Assembly (NCBI GenBank): GCA_946480565.1
Contig: CAMLKR010000152.1
Span: 1-5,721, forward strand
Direction of reading: 5' to 3'
Length of the DNA stretch: 5,721 nt
Origin: an uncultured Arenimonas sp.
GTDB lineage: Bacteria; Pseudomonadota; Gammaproteobacteria; Xanthomonadales; Xanthomonadaceae
Made by a program: the position numbers and the translations under genes. The notes beneath the pieces were generated by a model. That model saw only the letters and a program-made list of their open reading frames with translations, was not told where the DNA came from and did not search any database. Shown piece after piece: positions 1 through 5,721 of the stretch; positions within the stretch are counted from its first letter, which is position 1; every line of letters begins with the position of its first letter.

Positions 1-59
1 TGGCGGCCGCCATCGCGGCGGGCCTGGTGTACCACTTCGTGCTGCGGGATCCGGGCTGA
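1..59 (+). CDS. C-terminal fragment of an unidentified, probably membrane, protein
   Basis: Only the last 18 codons and a TGA stop (57-59) are present, read in the frame that starts at base 3. The residues are AAAIAAGLVYHFVLRDPG. The first two thirds are hydrophobic and alanine-rich and end in a short charged tail, which fits the end of a last transmembrane helix. The fragment is too short to assign a family. It converges on the DUF6493-type gene, whose stop codon lies only 9 bp further on (60-68), so there is almost no intergenic space for a dedicated terminator. The frame choice rests on membrane-like composition and a stop placed just before the next gene; the other two frames read through the neighbour or give arginine- and cysteine-rich peptides. 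Confidence 0.5.
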   Translation, partial: AAAIAAGLVYHFVLRDPG

Positions 60-68
60 GAGCCTGCT

Positions 69-2870
69 TCAGGCGGACAGCGCGAGCAGTCGGCGGCGCG
101 GTGCTTCGCCGCTGCCGCCGGCTTGCAGGCGGGCCAGGCCATCGCGAGTGTCCGTGGGCAGGGGCTGCCGCAGCGCCAGCGCCAGGTCGAGCAGCAGGCT
201 CAGCAGCTTGGCGAAGCCCTTGGGCGCGGGGCCGTCCGGCGGCGTGGCGCACAGGGCGCACAGCAGCTCGAACACCGTGTGGCGCGCCGCGGCATCGCGC
301 TGCGCGGCGGACTGCAGGCTGGCCAGCAGGCGCGGCGGTGTGACGACGCGCTGCCACAGCAGTTGCTGAAGCGGTGGCGCGATGGCGGACCACTGCAGGC
401 GCTGCTGGGCATGGGTCGCCAGCAGGGCGTCCACGGCCAGCGCCGCGCGCGTGGGTTCGCGCTCGCCCAGGGCCACGGCCAGCAGCAGGTGGCCCATCGG
501 GCCGAGCGTGACGGTGGGGTCGAGCAGCGGGGGCAAGTAGGCGCGCAGGTGCTTGGCCACCTCGGTCCATTGGAGGTGGTTGCCGAGCAGGCGCACGCCT
601 TCGGCGAAGAAGCTTTGCAGAGACGAGGGCTGCAGCGTGGCGAAGTAGGCCACCAGGTCGGGCGACCATCCACCGACCGCCCAGGTGCAATGGGCATCGT
701 CCAGACCCGTCGGCAAGTGGATTGCGATGGGCCACCAGTGCGCAGGCGTGTCGCGTGGGACAGTTCCTGCACCGATGCGAAGGCGGTAGTAGGGATAGGA
801 CTTGCCATCGACCTCGTAGGGCATCCAGTCCACGGACCACTGGAACCGGGCTGCGCGGGGACCGTCCGGGCCGACGTCGCCAAGCGACGCCAGCAGTGCG
901 TCGTCGTCGCCGTCCACGTGCCGTATGCGCGCCGCGGCGATGGCCAGCGCCGGTTCGGCCGGCGGACCGACCGCGCAGCCCAGCGCGTAGCGCAGGGCCC
1001 GGGCGAAACCGCTGGGTGGCAGCGCATCGGCCGCCGCGCGCACCGCGGGGTCGGCCGTGGGAATGAGGCGCAGGAGCGCGTCGCCCTGATCGGCCGCTGG
1101 CGCGATGACGCCCATCTCGGCCAGCGCGGCGGCGCGTTGCACGAGGGTGGCAGGGTCAATGGCGCCGCGCCGGTGCGTTGCGCAGGAGAGGGGGCTGAGC
1201 CCCAGCCCTTGGGTCGCCAGCTCGATGAGGGCGCTGATGCGGGCGTGCAAGCGGTCTTCGGTCTTCTGCGCTGCACCGTCGTGGTGGGGCGGCGGCGTCG
1301 ATTCCGGGGGTGGGCCGCCCGCAATGTGAGTTATCAACCGCGCTGCGGCCTGGGCCAGCGGCGTCTTCGCCTTGCGCGCCTGCTTCAGCACCGGCCCGAA
1401 GGCGCGCAGGGCGTCGCCCGCCAGCGGTGCCTGGCGAACGAGGGCGTGCAGCACCTGCTCGAAGAGGTCGACGTCCTCGTCGCCCGCCAGCAGGCGTGCG
1501 CAGGCCTCGATCAGTTCGTCGCGGTCGGTGATGTCGGGCAGGCGGCGCGACGGGTCCAGCGGGTCGGTTGCTTGCTGGATCGCCGCGCCGGTGCTGGCCG
1601 GGGGTGGCGGGAGGGGCGGGGGTGGCGCGTCCGCCGGCGCTGGTGCGCCCAGCAGCGCGTCGACCGCGGCCTGATGCTGCGCGCTGACGTGCGGCCGCAA
1701 CTCGGCCAGTGCCGCGCGCGCCGCGTCGTCGAGCGGCCAGCGCCGCAGGCGCTGCAGCACCTGGCCTTGCGTGGCCGCGTCATTCAGCTGCAAGGCGCGG
1801 CAGGCCAGCACCGCCGCCGCCGCGGCCCGCGCGGGCTGGTCCCGCACCACGCCGTCCAGCAGCTTCAGCGCGGCGGCCACCTGGGCCTTGACGCCGGCAT
1901 TCATCACCGGCACCAGCGCCGCCATCAGCGCATCGCCAGCCACGGCCTGCGCGGCGGCCAGCGGCTTCAGGGCATCGAGGGCCAGCGCCACGGTGGGCGG
2001 GATGCGGCTGTGGCACAGCGCCAGGTAGCGCTGGGCGAAGGGGCGCATCTCGTCGGCGCTGGGTGCCAGCGCGGCGTGAAAGCGCGAATGCCAGCCGCTG
2101 CGGTACTGCGGCCAGTCGTGCGACAGCGCGTGCAGCACCTTGTCCAGCAGCTGTTCGCGGGTGAAGACGCCCTGCGCGCACAGGTCCAGCAGCTTGTCGG
2201 CCCAGGTGCGGCCGGGGTGGCTGTGGTACTTGTCGCTGTTGGCGAGGCTGAAGTCGGCATTGCCTTCGAGGTCGAAGATGCGCAGCAGCCGGCCGGCCAG
2301 GCCCGGGTCTTCCGCGAGCAGGGCGTCCAGGTCGGCGCGCCAGTCATAGGTGTCCCGGTTCGAGGCGTTGATGCGTGTGCCGCTGCGGGCGGGCAGGTGC
2401 ATCAGGCCGAGCACGAAGTTCTCACCCGTCGGCGCGCGGGCCAGGCCGTGCTGGTACAGCTGCTGCTGCAGCAGCGCGCGTTGCGGCGGCAGGGCCGGTG
2501 CCGCGGCCTCCAGGCCGGGCGGGCGAAAGCGCCGTGCCAGGGCCAGCAGGGTGTCATCGCCCAGCGATATCTCGAACTCGCCGCCGAAGCCACCGCAGGC
2601 GAATCGTGCCGCGGCCAGCACCTGCCGGTGTCCGAAGTGGATGGGCTCGCCCCAGGGTTGCAGCACACGCGGGTCGCGCCGTGCGGCCGGTTGGTAGGCG
2701 CCCATGATCGCGTCCTTCAGCACGCGCTCCATGGCCGCCAGCCGGGGCAGCAAGCCCTGGCGCCGTGCTGGGTCCGTCGCCTCCAGCAGGGCCAGTGCGC
2801 CGGCTTCGTCGCGAGCGCAGAGGGCTTGCTCCAACGGGGTCAGCGGGGTGAAGAGAAGCGGCTGGTTCAT
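69..2870 (-). CDS. DUF6493-type large helical-repeat protein, SWIM-protein partner
   Basis: This 933-residue cytosolic protein has no signal peptide or membrane segment, and its function is unknown. I recognise it as DUF6493-like from its overall pattern. The N-terminal part (about 1-405) is alpha-helical, HEAT-like and rich in Ala and Leu. It carries a conserved-looking WPQYRSGWHSRFHAALAPS segment at about 253-271. A proline-rich linker at about 409-425 leads to a second helical block (about 445-515). A second Pro/His-rich linker at about 519-530 leads to the C-terminal part (about 538-933). That part has an aromatic-rich segment at about 677-715 (FQWSVDWMPYEVDG, then YPYYRLRIG) and the motifs SFFAEGVRLLGN (753-764) and LGPMGHLLLAVALGEREPT (789-807). 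No nuclease, ATPase or protease active site is visible, so a scaffold or adaptor role is the plausible inference. The ATG at 2870 overlaps the TGA of the SWIM gene (ATGA), indicating translational coupling; the upstream sequence AGGCGACAGC is only a weak ribosome binding site. Being full length with no frameshift argues that the gene is functional. Confidence 0.8.
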   Translation of the reverse strand: MNQPLLFTPLTPLEQALCARDEAGALALLEATDPARRQGLLPRLAAMERVLKDAIMGAYQPAARRDPRVLQPWGEPIHFGHRQVLAAARFACGGFGGEFEISLGDDTLLALARRFRPPGLEAAAPALPPQRALLQQQLYQHGLARAPTGENFVLGLMHLPARSGTRINASNRDTYDWRADLDALLAEDPGLAGRLLRIFDLEGNADFSLANSDKYHSHPGRTWADKLLDLCAQGVFTREQLLDKVLHALSHDWPQYRSGWHSRFHAALAPSADEMRPFAQRYLALCHSRIPPTVALALDALKPLAAAQAVAGDALMAALVPVMNAGVKAQVAAALKLLDGVVRDQPARAAAAAVLACRALQLNDAATQGQVLQRLRRWPLDDAARAALAELRPHVSAQHQAAVDALLGAPAPADAPPPPLPPPPASTGAAIQQATDPLDPSRRLPDITDRDELIEACARLLAGDEDVDLFEQVLHALVRQAPLAGDALRAFGPVLKQARKAKTPLAQAAARLITHIAGGPPPESTPPPHHDGAAQKTEDRLHARISALIELATQGLGLSPLSCATHRRGAIDPATLVQRAAALAEMGVIAPAADQGDALLRLIPTADPAVRAAADALPPSGFARALRYALGCAVGPPAEPALAIAAARIRHVDGDDDALLASLGDVGPDGPRAARFQWSVDWMPYEVDGKSYPYYRLRIGAGTVPRDTPAHWWPIAIHLPTGLDDAHCTWAVGGWSPDLVAYFATLQPSSLQSFFAEGVRLLGNHLQWTEVAKHLRAYLPPLLDPTVTLGPMGHLLLAVALGEREPTRAALAVDALLATHAQQRLQWSAIAPPLQQLLWQRVVTPPRLLASLQSAAQRDAAARHTVFELLCALCATPPDGPAPKGFAKLLSLLLDLALALRQPLPTDTRDGLARLQAGGSGEAPRRRLLALSA

Positions 2871-4222
2871 GCTGTCGCCTGGTTCAGCCGGCCTTCCACG
2901 GCCAGCACGTGCTTGCAGGGCCCGCGCTCACCCTGGTGCTGCGCGAACCAGGGGCAGTTGCAGCGCAGCTGGCCGCTCACTTCGCGCACAAGGTACTCGA
3001 CGTCGCCGCTTTGCACGCGGGCCGACATGCCGGGCCCGCCGGCCAGTTGCACGGCCCCTTGCTGCAGCAGCGCCTGCGCATCGGCCAGGCGCGGATGCAT
3101 GTCGGCCAGGCCCGACAGGTCGAAGGGCAGCACGCGGTGGAAGTAGCGCCGGGCGAGCAGGTCGAAGCCGACCAGGCCGCTGGCGCCGAGGATGCGCAAC
3201 GCGTCAGCGACGTCGGCGGGCTCGGCGCGCAGGCGGCGCGCCAGGGCCTCGGCGTCCAGCTGCGCCTGCCAGGCCAGTTGGGCGCGCACCGCCGCCAGGC
3301 AGCGCAGCACGCCAGGCTGCTCGCGCCGCAGCAGCGCGCGCAGCGCCTGGCCTTCGCCTGAGAAGCCGCGCCAGGTCAGCGCGCTCAGCACCAGCGTGAA
3401 GCGCATCGCGTCCAGCTCCAGCACCCAGGCGGTGGCCTGGCGCGCGTCGTCGGCATGCACGCTGACGGCCCGGGCCAGCGGCAGCAGCGGCTCCAGCACG
3501 CGCAGGCGCTGCAGGCCGTGCACGCGCACGCCGTCGGCGATCGGCTGGGTGGACGTGTACAGCCCGCCCGCGCCGCGGCCCAGCCACAGCGGCAGCTTGG
3601 CCGGCGCGCCGGCCTGGCGCACGAAGCGCAGCAACGACACGCCGTCCAGCGTGAAGCGCGGTGCCATGGCGGCCTGGTAGGCCTGCACCTCCACCAGCCC
3701 GCGCAGCCAGCGCAGGGGCAGGTCCACCCGGCGTTCGACCACCTGTTCGCACGCGGTGCGCAGGGCCAGCGCTTCCCTGCCCACGGACAGGTGCAGGCCG
3801 TCCTCGTCGCGCAGGCGGGCCAGCGCCGAGCGCATCGGCGCGTTGAAGTCGACGTTCGTGCTGCCGTGGCGGAACTGCGTGCTGTCGAAGGCCTCCGGCT
3901 GCAGGTCCACGCGCGCGTAGCTGCTGCAGCAGGACGAAAAGCCTTCGAAGCGCAGCCAGCCATCGCCGGCGGTGACCACCGGATCGGCCAGCGCGATGGC
4001 GCGGGCCAGGGTGTTGGCGGGCGTGAAGTAGCGCGCCGCCACCACCTGCTGCAGCGCGGTCAGCAGCAGCGCCAGCCGGCGCGGCGAGCGCACGCTGCCT
4101 TCGAAGAACGGCGGCGCCGCGGCGCCGTCGTCCAGGCTGGTGGCCAGGTGCAGCGCCGGACGTGCAGCCAGCGCGAGCGTGGACGCACCGTCGTAGCGGT
4201 AGATGTGCTGCTGGCCGGCCAT
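2867..4222 (-). CDS. SWIM zinc-finger family protein
   Basis: This 451-residue soluble protein ends in a SWIM zinc finger. The C-x-C-x(n)-C-x-H signature is visible as C421, C423, C436 and H438 (RCNCPWFAQHQ, then GPCKH), and it is preceded by the usual beta-strand stretch around EYLVREVSGQL (409-419). SWIM domains bind zinc and act in DNA or protein binding. The N-terminal half is not a generic SWIM enzyme. It carries EGFSSCCSSYARVDL (93-107) and RHGSTNVDFNAPMR (118-131), which I associate with bacterial SWIM proteins encoded next to DUF6493 genes. Residues about 323-365 look like a winged-helix or other small helical fold (ALARRLRAEPADVADALRIL, then a strand-like RRYFHRVLPFD); this is inference. 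There is no helicase or transposase domain. The ATG at 4222 is the first good in-frame start, but no clear Shine-Dalgarno sequence precedes it (gcggcacactgcgccgcc). It is the first gene of a two-gene operon and overlaps the DUF6493-type gene by 4 bases. Related SWIM proteins elsewhere occur with MoxR AAA+ and vWA genes; none is in this window. Confidence 0.88.
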   Translation of the reverse strand: MAGQQHIYRYDGASTLALAARPALHLATSLDDGAAAPPFFEGSVRSPRRLALLLTALQQVVAARYFTPANTLARAIALADPVVTAGDGWLRFEGFSSCCSSYARVDLQPEAFDSTQFRHGSTNVDFNAPMRSALARLRDEDGLHLSVGREALALRTACEQVVERRVDLPLRWLRGLVEVQAYQAAMAPRFTLDGVSLLRFVRQAGAPAKLPLWLGRGAGGLYTSTQPIADGVRVHGLQRLRVLEPLLPLARAVSVHADDARQATAWVLELDAMRFTLVLSALTWRGFSGEGQALRALLRREQPGVLRCLAAVRAQLAWQAQLDAEALARRLRAEPADVADALRILGASGLVGFDLLARRYFHRVLPFDLSGLADMHPRLADAQALLQQGAVQLAGGPGMSARVQSGDVEYLVREVSGQLRCNCPWFAQHQGERGPCKHVLAVEGRLNQATA

Positions 4223-4243
4223 GGCGGCGCAGTGTGCCGCAGC

Positions 4244-4269
4244 CCGGCGCCGTCCGCGGGCGGCGCCGG
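4244..4269. promoter_or_regulatory. Perfect inverted repeat in the divergent intergenic region
   Basis: Two perfect 9-base arms, CCGGCGCCG (4244-4252) and CGGCGCCGG (4261-4269), flank an 8-base spacer TCCGCGGG that itself contains the palindrome CCGCGG. The dyad lies 22 bp upstream of the SWIM start codon and 68 bp upstream of the membrane-protein start codon, within the 115-bp gap 4223-4337. Its position fits an operator for a dimeric regulator, or a hairpin in the 5' leader of the SWIM mRNA. There is no T-run, so a classical intrinsic terminator is unlikely. I found no convincing -35/-10 boxes in the gap in either direction. In DNA this GC-rich, short GC-only palindromes arise by chance, so the functional call is tentative while the symmetry itself is certain. 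Confidence 0.4.
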
Positions 4270-4326
4270 ATGTCGCAGCGCTTCAAGACGCGCAGGCCGT
4301 GACAAGCGCAGCATGCCGCCCCGTGT

Positions 4327-4333
4327 AGGAGGG
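4327..4333 (+). promoter_or_regulatory. Strong Shine-Dalgarno sequence of the membrane-protein gene
   Basis: AGGAGGG lies with its AGGAGG core 5 bases before the ATG at 4338. This is a near-perfect anti-16S match at good spacing. It fixes the start of the membrane-protein gene and confirms that the + strand is coding here. It stands out against the weak or absent ribosome binding sites of the other genes in the window. Confidence 0.85.
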
Positions 4334-4337
4334 AATC

Positions 4338-4781
4338 ATGGATGTCTGGCTGATCGTGCACCTGGGCTGCGCCGGCGCATGGCTGGGCTGCGTATTGACC
4401 GAGGCGATGTTCGAGCGCGCGCTGCTGGCCCGGGGCGCCGCTGTGCACCGGCTGCTGGCGGACCTGCACCTGAAGGTGGATGCCTTCGTCGAGGTCCCGG
4501 CATTCTGCGGCGTGCTGATCAGCGGCCTCGCGCTGGCCACCGGCCGCGCGTCCATCGACACGATGCTGGGTTGGAAGATCGCCGCCGGCGTGCTGGCGGT
4601 GGCGCTGAACGCCTGGTGCGTCGGCCTGGTGTGGCGGCGTCGCGGGCAGGCGTTGGCCGACGACGAGGCAGGCTTCCTGCGCATCGATGCGGCACAGCAC
4701 CGCTGGGGCGCGGGCGTGCTGGTGGCGCTGCTGGCGGCGATGGGGCTGGCGGTGCTTCGCCGCGCCGGCCTCACAGCTTGA
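4338..4781 (+). CDS. Four-helix integral membrane protein of unknown function
   Basis: This 147-residue protein has four predicted hydrophobic helices, at about 2-20, 50-68, 78-99 and 122-141, with short loops and a basic WRRRG turn at 99-103. Its N-terminus (IVHLGCAGAWLGC, 6-18) puts a histidine and two cysteines inside helix 1. Further histidines are H37, H44 and H121, near membrane edges. The arrangement recalls small CopD- or DUF2269-like four-helix proteins in which helix-embedded histidines may bind haem or metal, but I cannot assign a family, and the resemblance is inference. The ATG is set by the strong AGGAGG site. The gene is transcribed divergently from the SWIM operon. Its last 11 bases overlap the end of the convergent AraC-family gene, so antisense transcript interference at the 3' ends is possible. 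No signal peptide separate from helix 1 is seen. Confidence 0.85.
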   Translation: MDVWLIVHLGCAGAWLGCVLTEAMFERALLARGAAVHRLLADLHLKVDAFVEVPAFCGVLISGLALATGRASIDTMLGWKIAAGVLAVALNAWCVGLVWRRRGQALADDEAGFLRIDAAQHRWGAGVLVALLAAMGLAVLRRAGLTA

Positions 4782-5613
4782 GCAGCCAGTTTTCGTCGTT
4801 GCCGTCCTGCTCCAGGCGCTTCAGCAGCGTGCCCGGGCTGTGGCGGTAGGCCGCTTTCACCTCGCGGGTGAAGTGCGGCTGGTCGCTGTAGCCGTGCGCG
4901 GCGGCGGTGTCCGCCGCGCTGCCGCGGCCGTCGCGCAGGTCGAGCATCGCGCGCTCCAGCCGCAGCAGGCGCTCCACCTCGCCGGGCGGCATGCCTATCA
5001 GCTTTTGTGAGCGGCGCTGGAAGTGGCGCTGGGTCCAGTTCAGGGCCGCCACCAGCGGGCCGCGCGCCGCCCGCTGCCACGCCTGGGAGGCCAGCGCGCG
5101 CCAGGACGGCTGTGCCGCGCTCAGCGCCGCCCATCGCGGAACGAGGAAACGTTCGCAGGTGGCGATGCGGGTGGCGTGGTCAGGGGCGGCGGCGACGTCG
5201 TCGAGCCAGCCCTGCCAGTCGGCCGGCAGCAGGCTGCGCGCGTCGCCGATGCTGTCGAGCCGCTCGCCCATCGGCACGCCGCTGAGCAGCGCCAGCGCGG
5301 CGGGTTGGAAGGCGAGGCCGAAGCTGCAGTAGGGCGTGATCGCCAGCGACCGGTAGGCATGCCGGTGCGCGCCGGCGACGAAGACCGGCGGCAGCTCGTC
5401 CTCGACGGACCGGCCGCCGCACTCGATGAGCATGGCCCGCCCGGCGACCAGCCAGACGATGCCGTTGTACGGGCCGGGCGGCACGTGCGTCAGCCGCTGG
5501 CCCAGCGTCAAGGTGTCGGCCGCGGGCCGCAGGTCGTGCCAGTAGAAGGCGCGCACGCAGCCCGCCAGCGCCGGGCTCGGCGCGAGCAGGCGCGAGTCCG
5601 GGGCGGCGGGCAA
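4771..5613 (-). CDS. AraC-family transcriptional regulator
   Basis: This 280-residue cytosolic DNA-binding protein has an N-terminal sensor-like region (about 8-115, beginning [19 protein letters not shown]) of the type seen in AraC proteins with a DUF6597-like ligand or dimerisation domain. It ends in a C-terminal AraC double helix-turn-helix (about 175-268). The first HTH is seen around [20 protein letters not shown] (191-210). The second, more canonical HTH is [20 protein letters not shown] (237-256), followed by [10 protein letters not shown]. The ligand and the target genes are unknown. The start is a TTG at 5613: no ATG or GTG lies between it and the upstream in-frame stop, and the first in-frame GTG (codon 20) would cut into the conserved N-terminal segment. 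No Shine-Dalgarno sequence is visible. It begins 4 bp after the purH stop, so co-transcription and translational re-initiation from purH are likely. It overlaps the membrane-protein gene by 11 bp at the 3' end. Confidence 0.9.
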   Translation of the reverse strand: MPAAPDSRLLAPSPALAGCVRAFYWHDLRPAADTLTLGQRLTHVPPGPYNGIVWLVAGRAMLIECGGRSVEDELPPVFVAGAHRHAYRSLAITPYCSFGLAFQPAALALLSGVPMGERLDSIGDARSLLPADWQGWLDDVAAAPDHATRIATCERFLVPRWAALSAAQPSWRALASQAWQRAARGPLVAALNWTQRHFQRRSQKLIGMPPGEVERLLRLERAMLDLRDGRGSAADTAAAHGYSDQPHFTREVKAAYRHSPGTLLKRLEQDGNDENWLLKL

Positions 5614-5617
5614 GGTG

Positions 5618-5721
5618 TCAGTGGCGGAAGTGGCGGATGCCGGTGAACACCATCGCGATGCCGCGTTCGTCAGCAGCGGCGATCACTTCCTGGTCGCGCA
5701 TCGAGCCGCCCGGGTGGATGA
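5618..5721 (-). CDS. purH: PurH C-terminus (AICAR transformylase/IMP cyclohydrolase), partial
   Basis: The last 33 codons and the TGA stop (5618-5620) are present; the gene runs off the right edge. The residues include [20 protein letters not shown] followed by [13 protein letters not shown], which is the highly conserved end of bifunctional PurH (compare the familiar [27 protein letters not shown] ending). PurH catalyses the last two steps of de novo IMP synthesis: formyl transfer from 10-formyl-tetrahydrofolate to AICAR by its C-terminal domain, then ring closure by its N-terminal domain. Only the C-terminal transformylase end is visible here. It is probably the upstream partner of the AraC-family gene, with a 4-bp gap (5614-5617). 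In the Burkholderiales genomes I recall, purH is usually followed by ruvC, which is not the case here. Confidence 0.95.
   Translation of the reverse strand, partial: IHPGGSMRDQEVIAAADERGIAMVFTGIRHFRH

Noticed and set aside
62..74. A small hairpin GCCTG-CTT-CAGGC between the two convergent genes at the left edge, considered as a terminator.
   Set aside because: The stem is only 5 bp with no T-run on either strand, and half of it lies inside the DUF6493-type coding end.
2462..2475. Palindrome GCTGCTGCAGCAGC, considered as an operator or triplet repeat.
   Set aside because: It lies inside the DUF6493-type gene and is explained by Leu (CTG) and Gln (CAG) codons encoding LLQQQ. A similar run at about 3922-3935 in the SWIM gene is likewise explained by its coding sequence.
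123..3146. A 1007-codon open frame on the + strand opposite the DUF6493-type gene.
   Set aside because: It is in exact antisense register with the real gene's codons, so it stays open simply because the sense gene lacks TTA, CTA and TCA codons, as expected at this GC content. Its product is Gln/Arg/Gly-rich low-complexity sequence with no recognisable domain.
4275..4320. Possible -35-like hexamers (TTCAAG on +, TTGTCA on -) in the divergent gap.
   Set aside because: No matching -10 box occurs at 16-18 bp spacing on either strand, so a promoter call would be unsupported.
3204..4700. A 498-codon minus-strand open frame overlapping the SWIM gene and the membrane-protein gene.
   Set aside because: It is out of frame with the SWIM protein, which has a clear zinc finger. 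It covers the divergent + strand gene that has a strong ribosome binding site, and its translation is low-complexity.
3455..4849. A 464-codon open frame on the + strand opposite the SWIM gene, running into the membrane-protein gene.
   Set aside because: It has the same antisense-register explanation with respect to the SWIM codons. It then crosses the real membrane-protein gene in the wrong frame, and its product is Arg/Gly/Ala-rich without any domain.

Overview
The window is very GC-rich chromosomal DNA. The fragment at the right edge is a confident purH 3' end, and together with the codon usage it suggests a betaproteobacterium, probably of the order Burkholderiales. That placement is inference from composition and protein style; there is no rRNA or other marker in the window. 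I see no mobile element, tRNA, rRNA or CRISPR array.

Layout from left to right: (1) the last 18 codons of a + strand gene (1-59), probably a membrane-protein C-terminus. (2) A two-gene minus-strand operon, transcribed from about 4222 down to 69. It encodes a 451-residue SWIM zinc-finger protein followed by a 933-residue DUF6493-type helical-repeat protein, joined by a 4-base ATGA stop/start overlap. (3) A 115-bp divergent intergenic region with a perfect 9-bp-arm inverted repeat. (4) A + strand gene for a 147-residue four-helix membrane protein with a near-ideal ribosome binding site. (5) A minus-strand AraC-family regulator that overlaps the membrane gene tail-to-tail by 11 bp. It starts, apparently with TTG, 4 bp after the stop of (6) purH, of which only the last 33 codons are present.

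The most interesting unit is the SWIM/DUF6493 pair. As I recall, proteins of these two families are encoded next to each other in distant bacteria such as actinomycetes, and related SWIM genes elsewhere sit beside MoxR AAA+ ATPase and vWA genes (for example the E. coli yeh cluster). Their biochemical role is undescribed as far as I know. Here the pair stands without any MoxR or vWA partner inside the window. The AraC gene is positioned so that it could be read from the purine-biosynthesis transcript. The membrane gene and the AraC gene converge and may influence each other, but no direct regulatory link can be shown from sequence alone.
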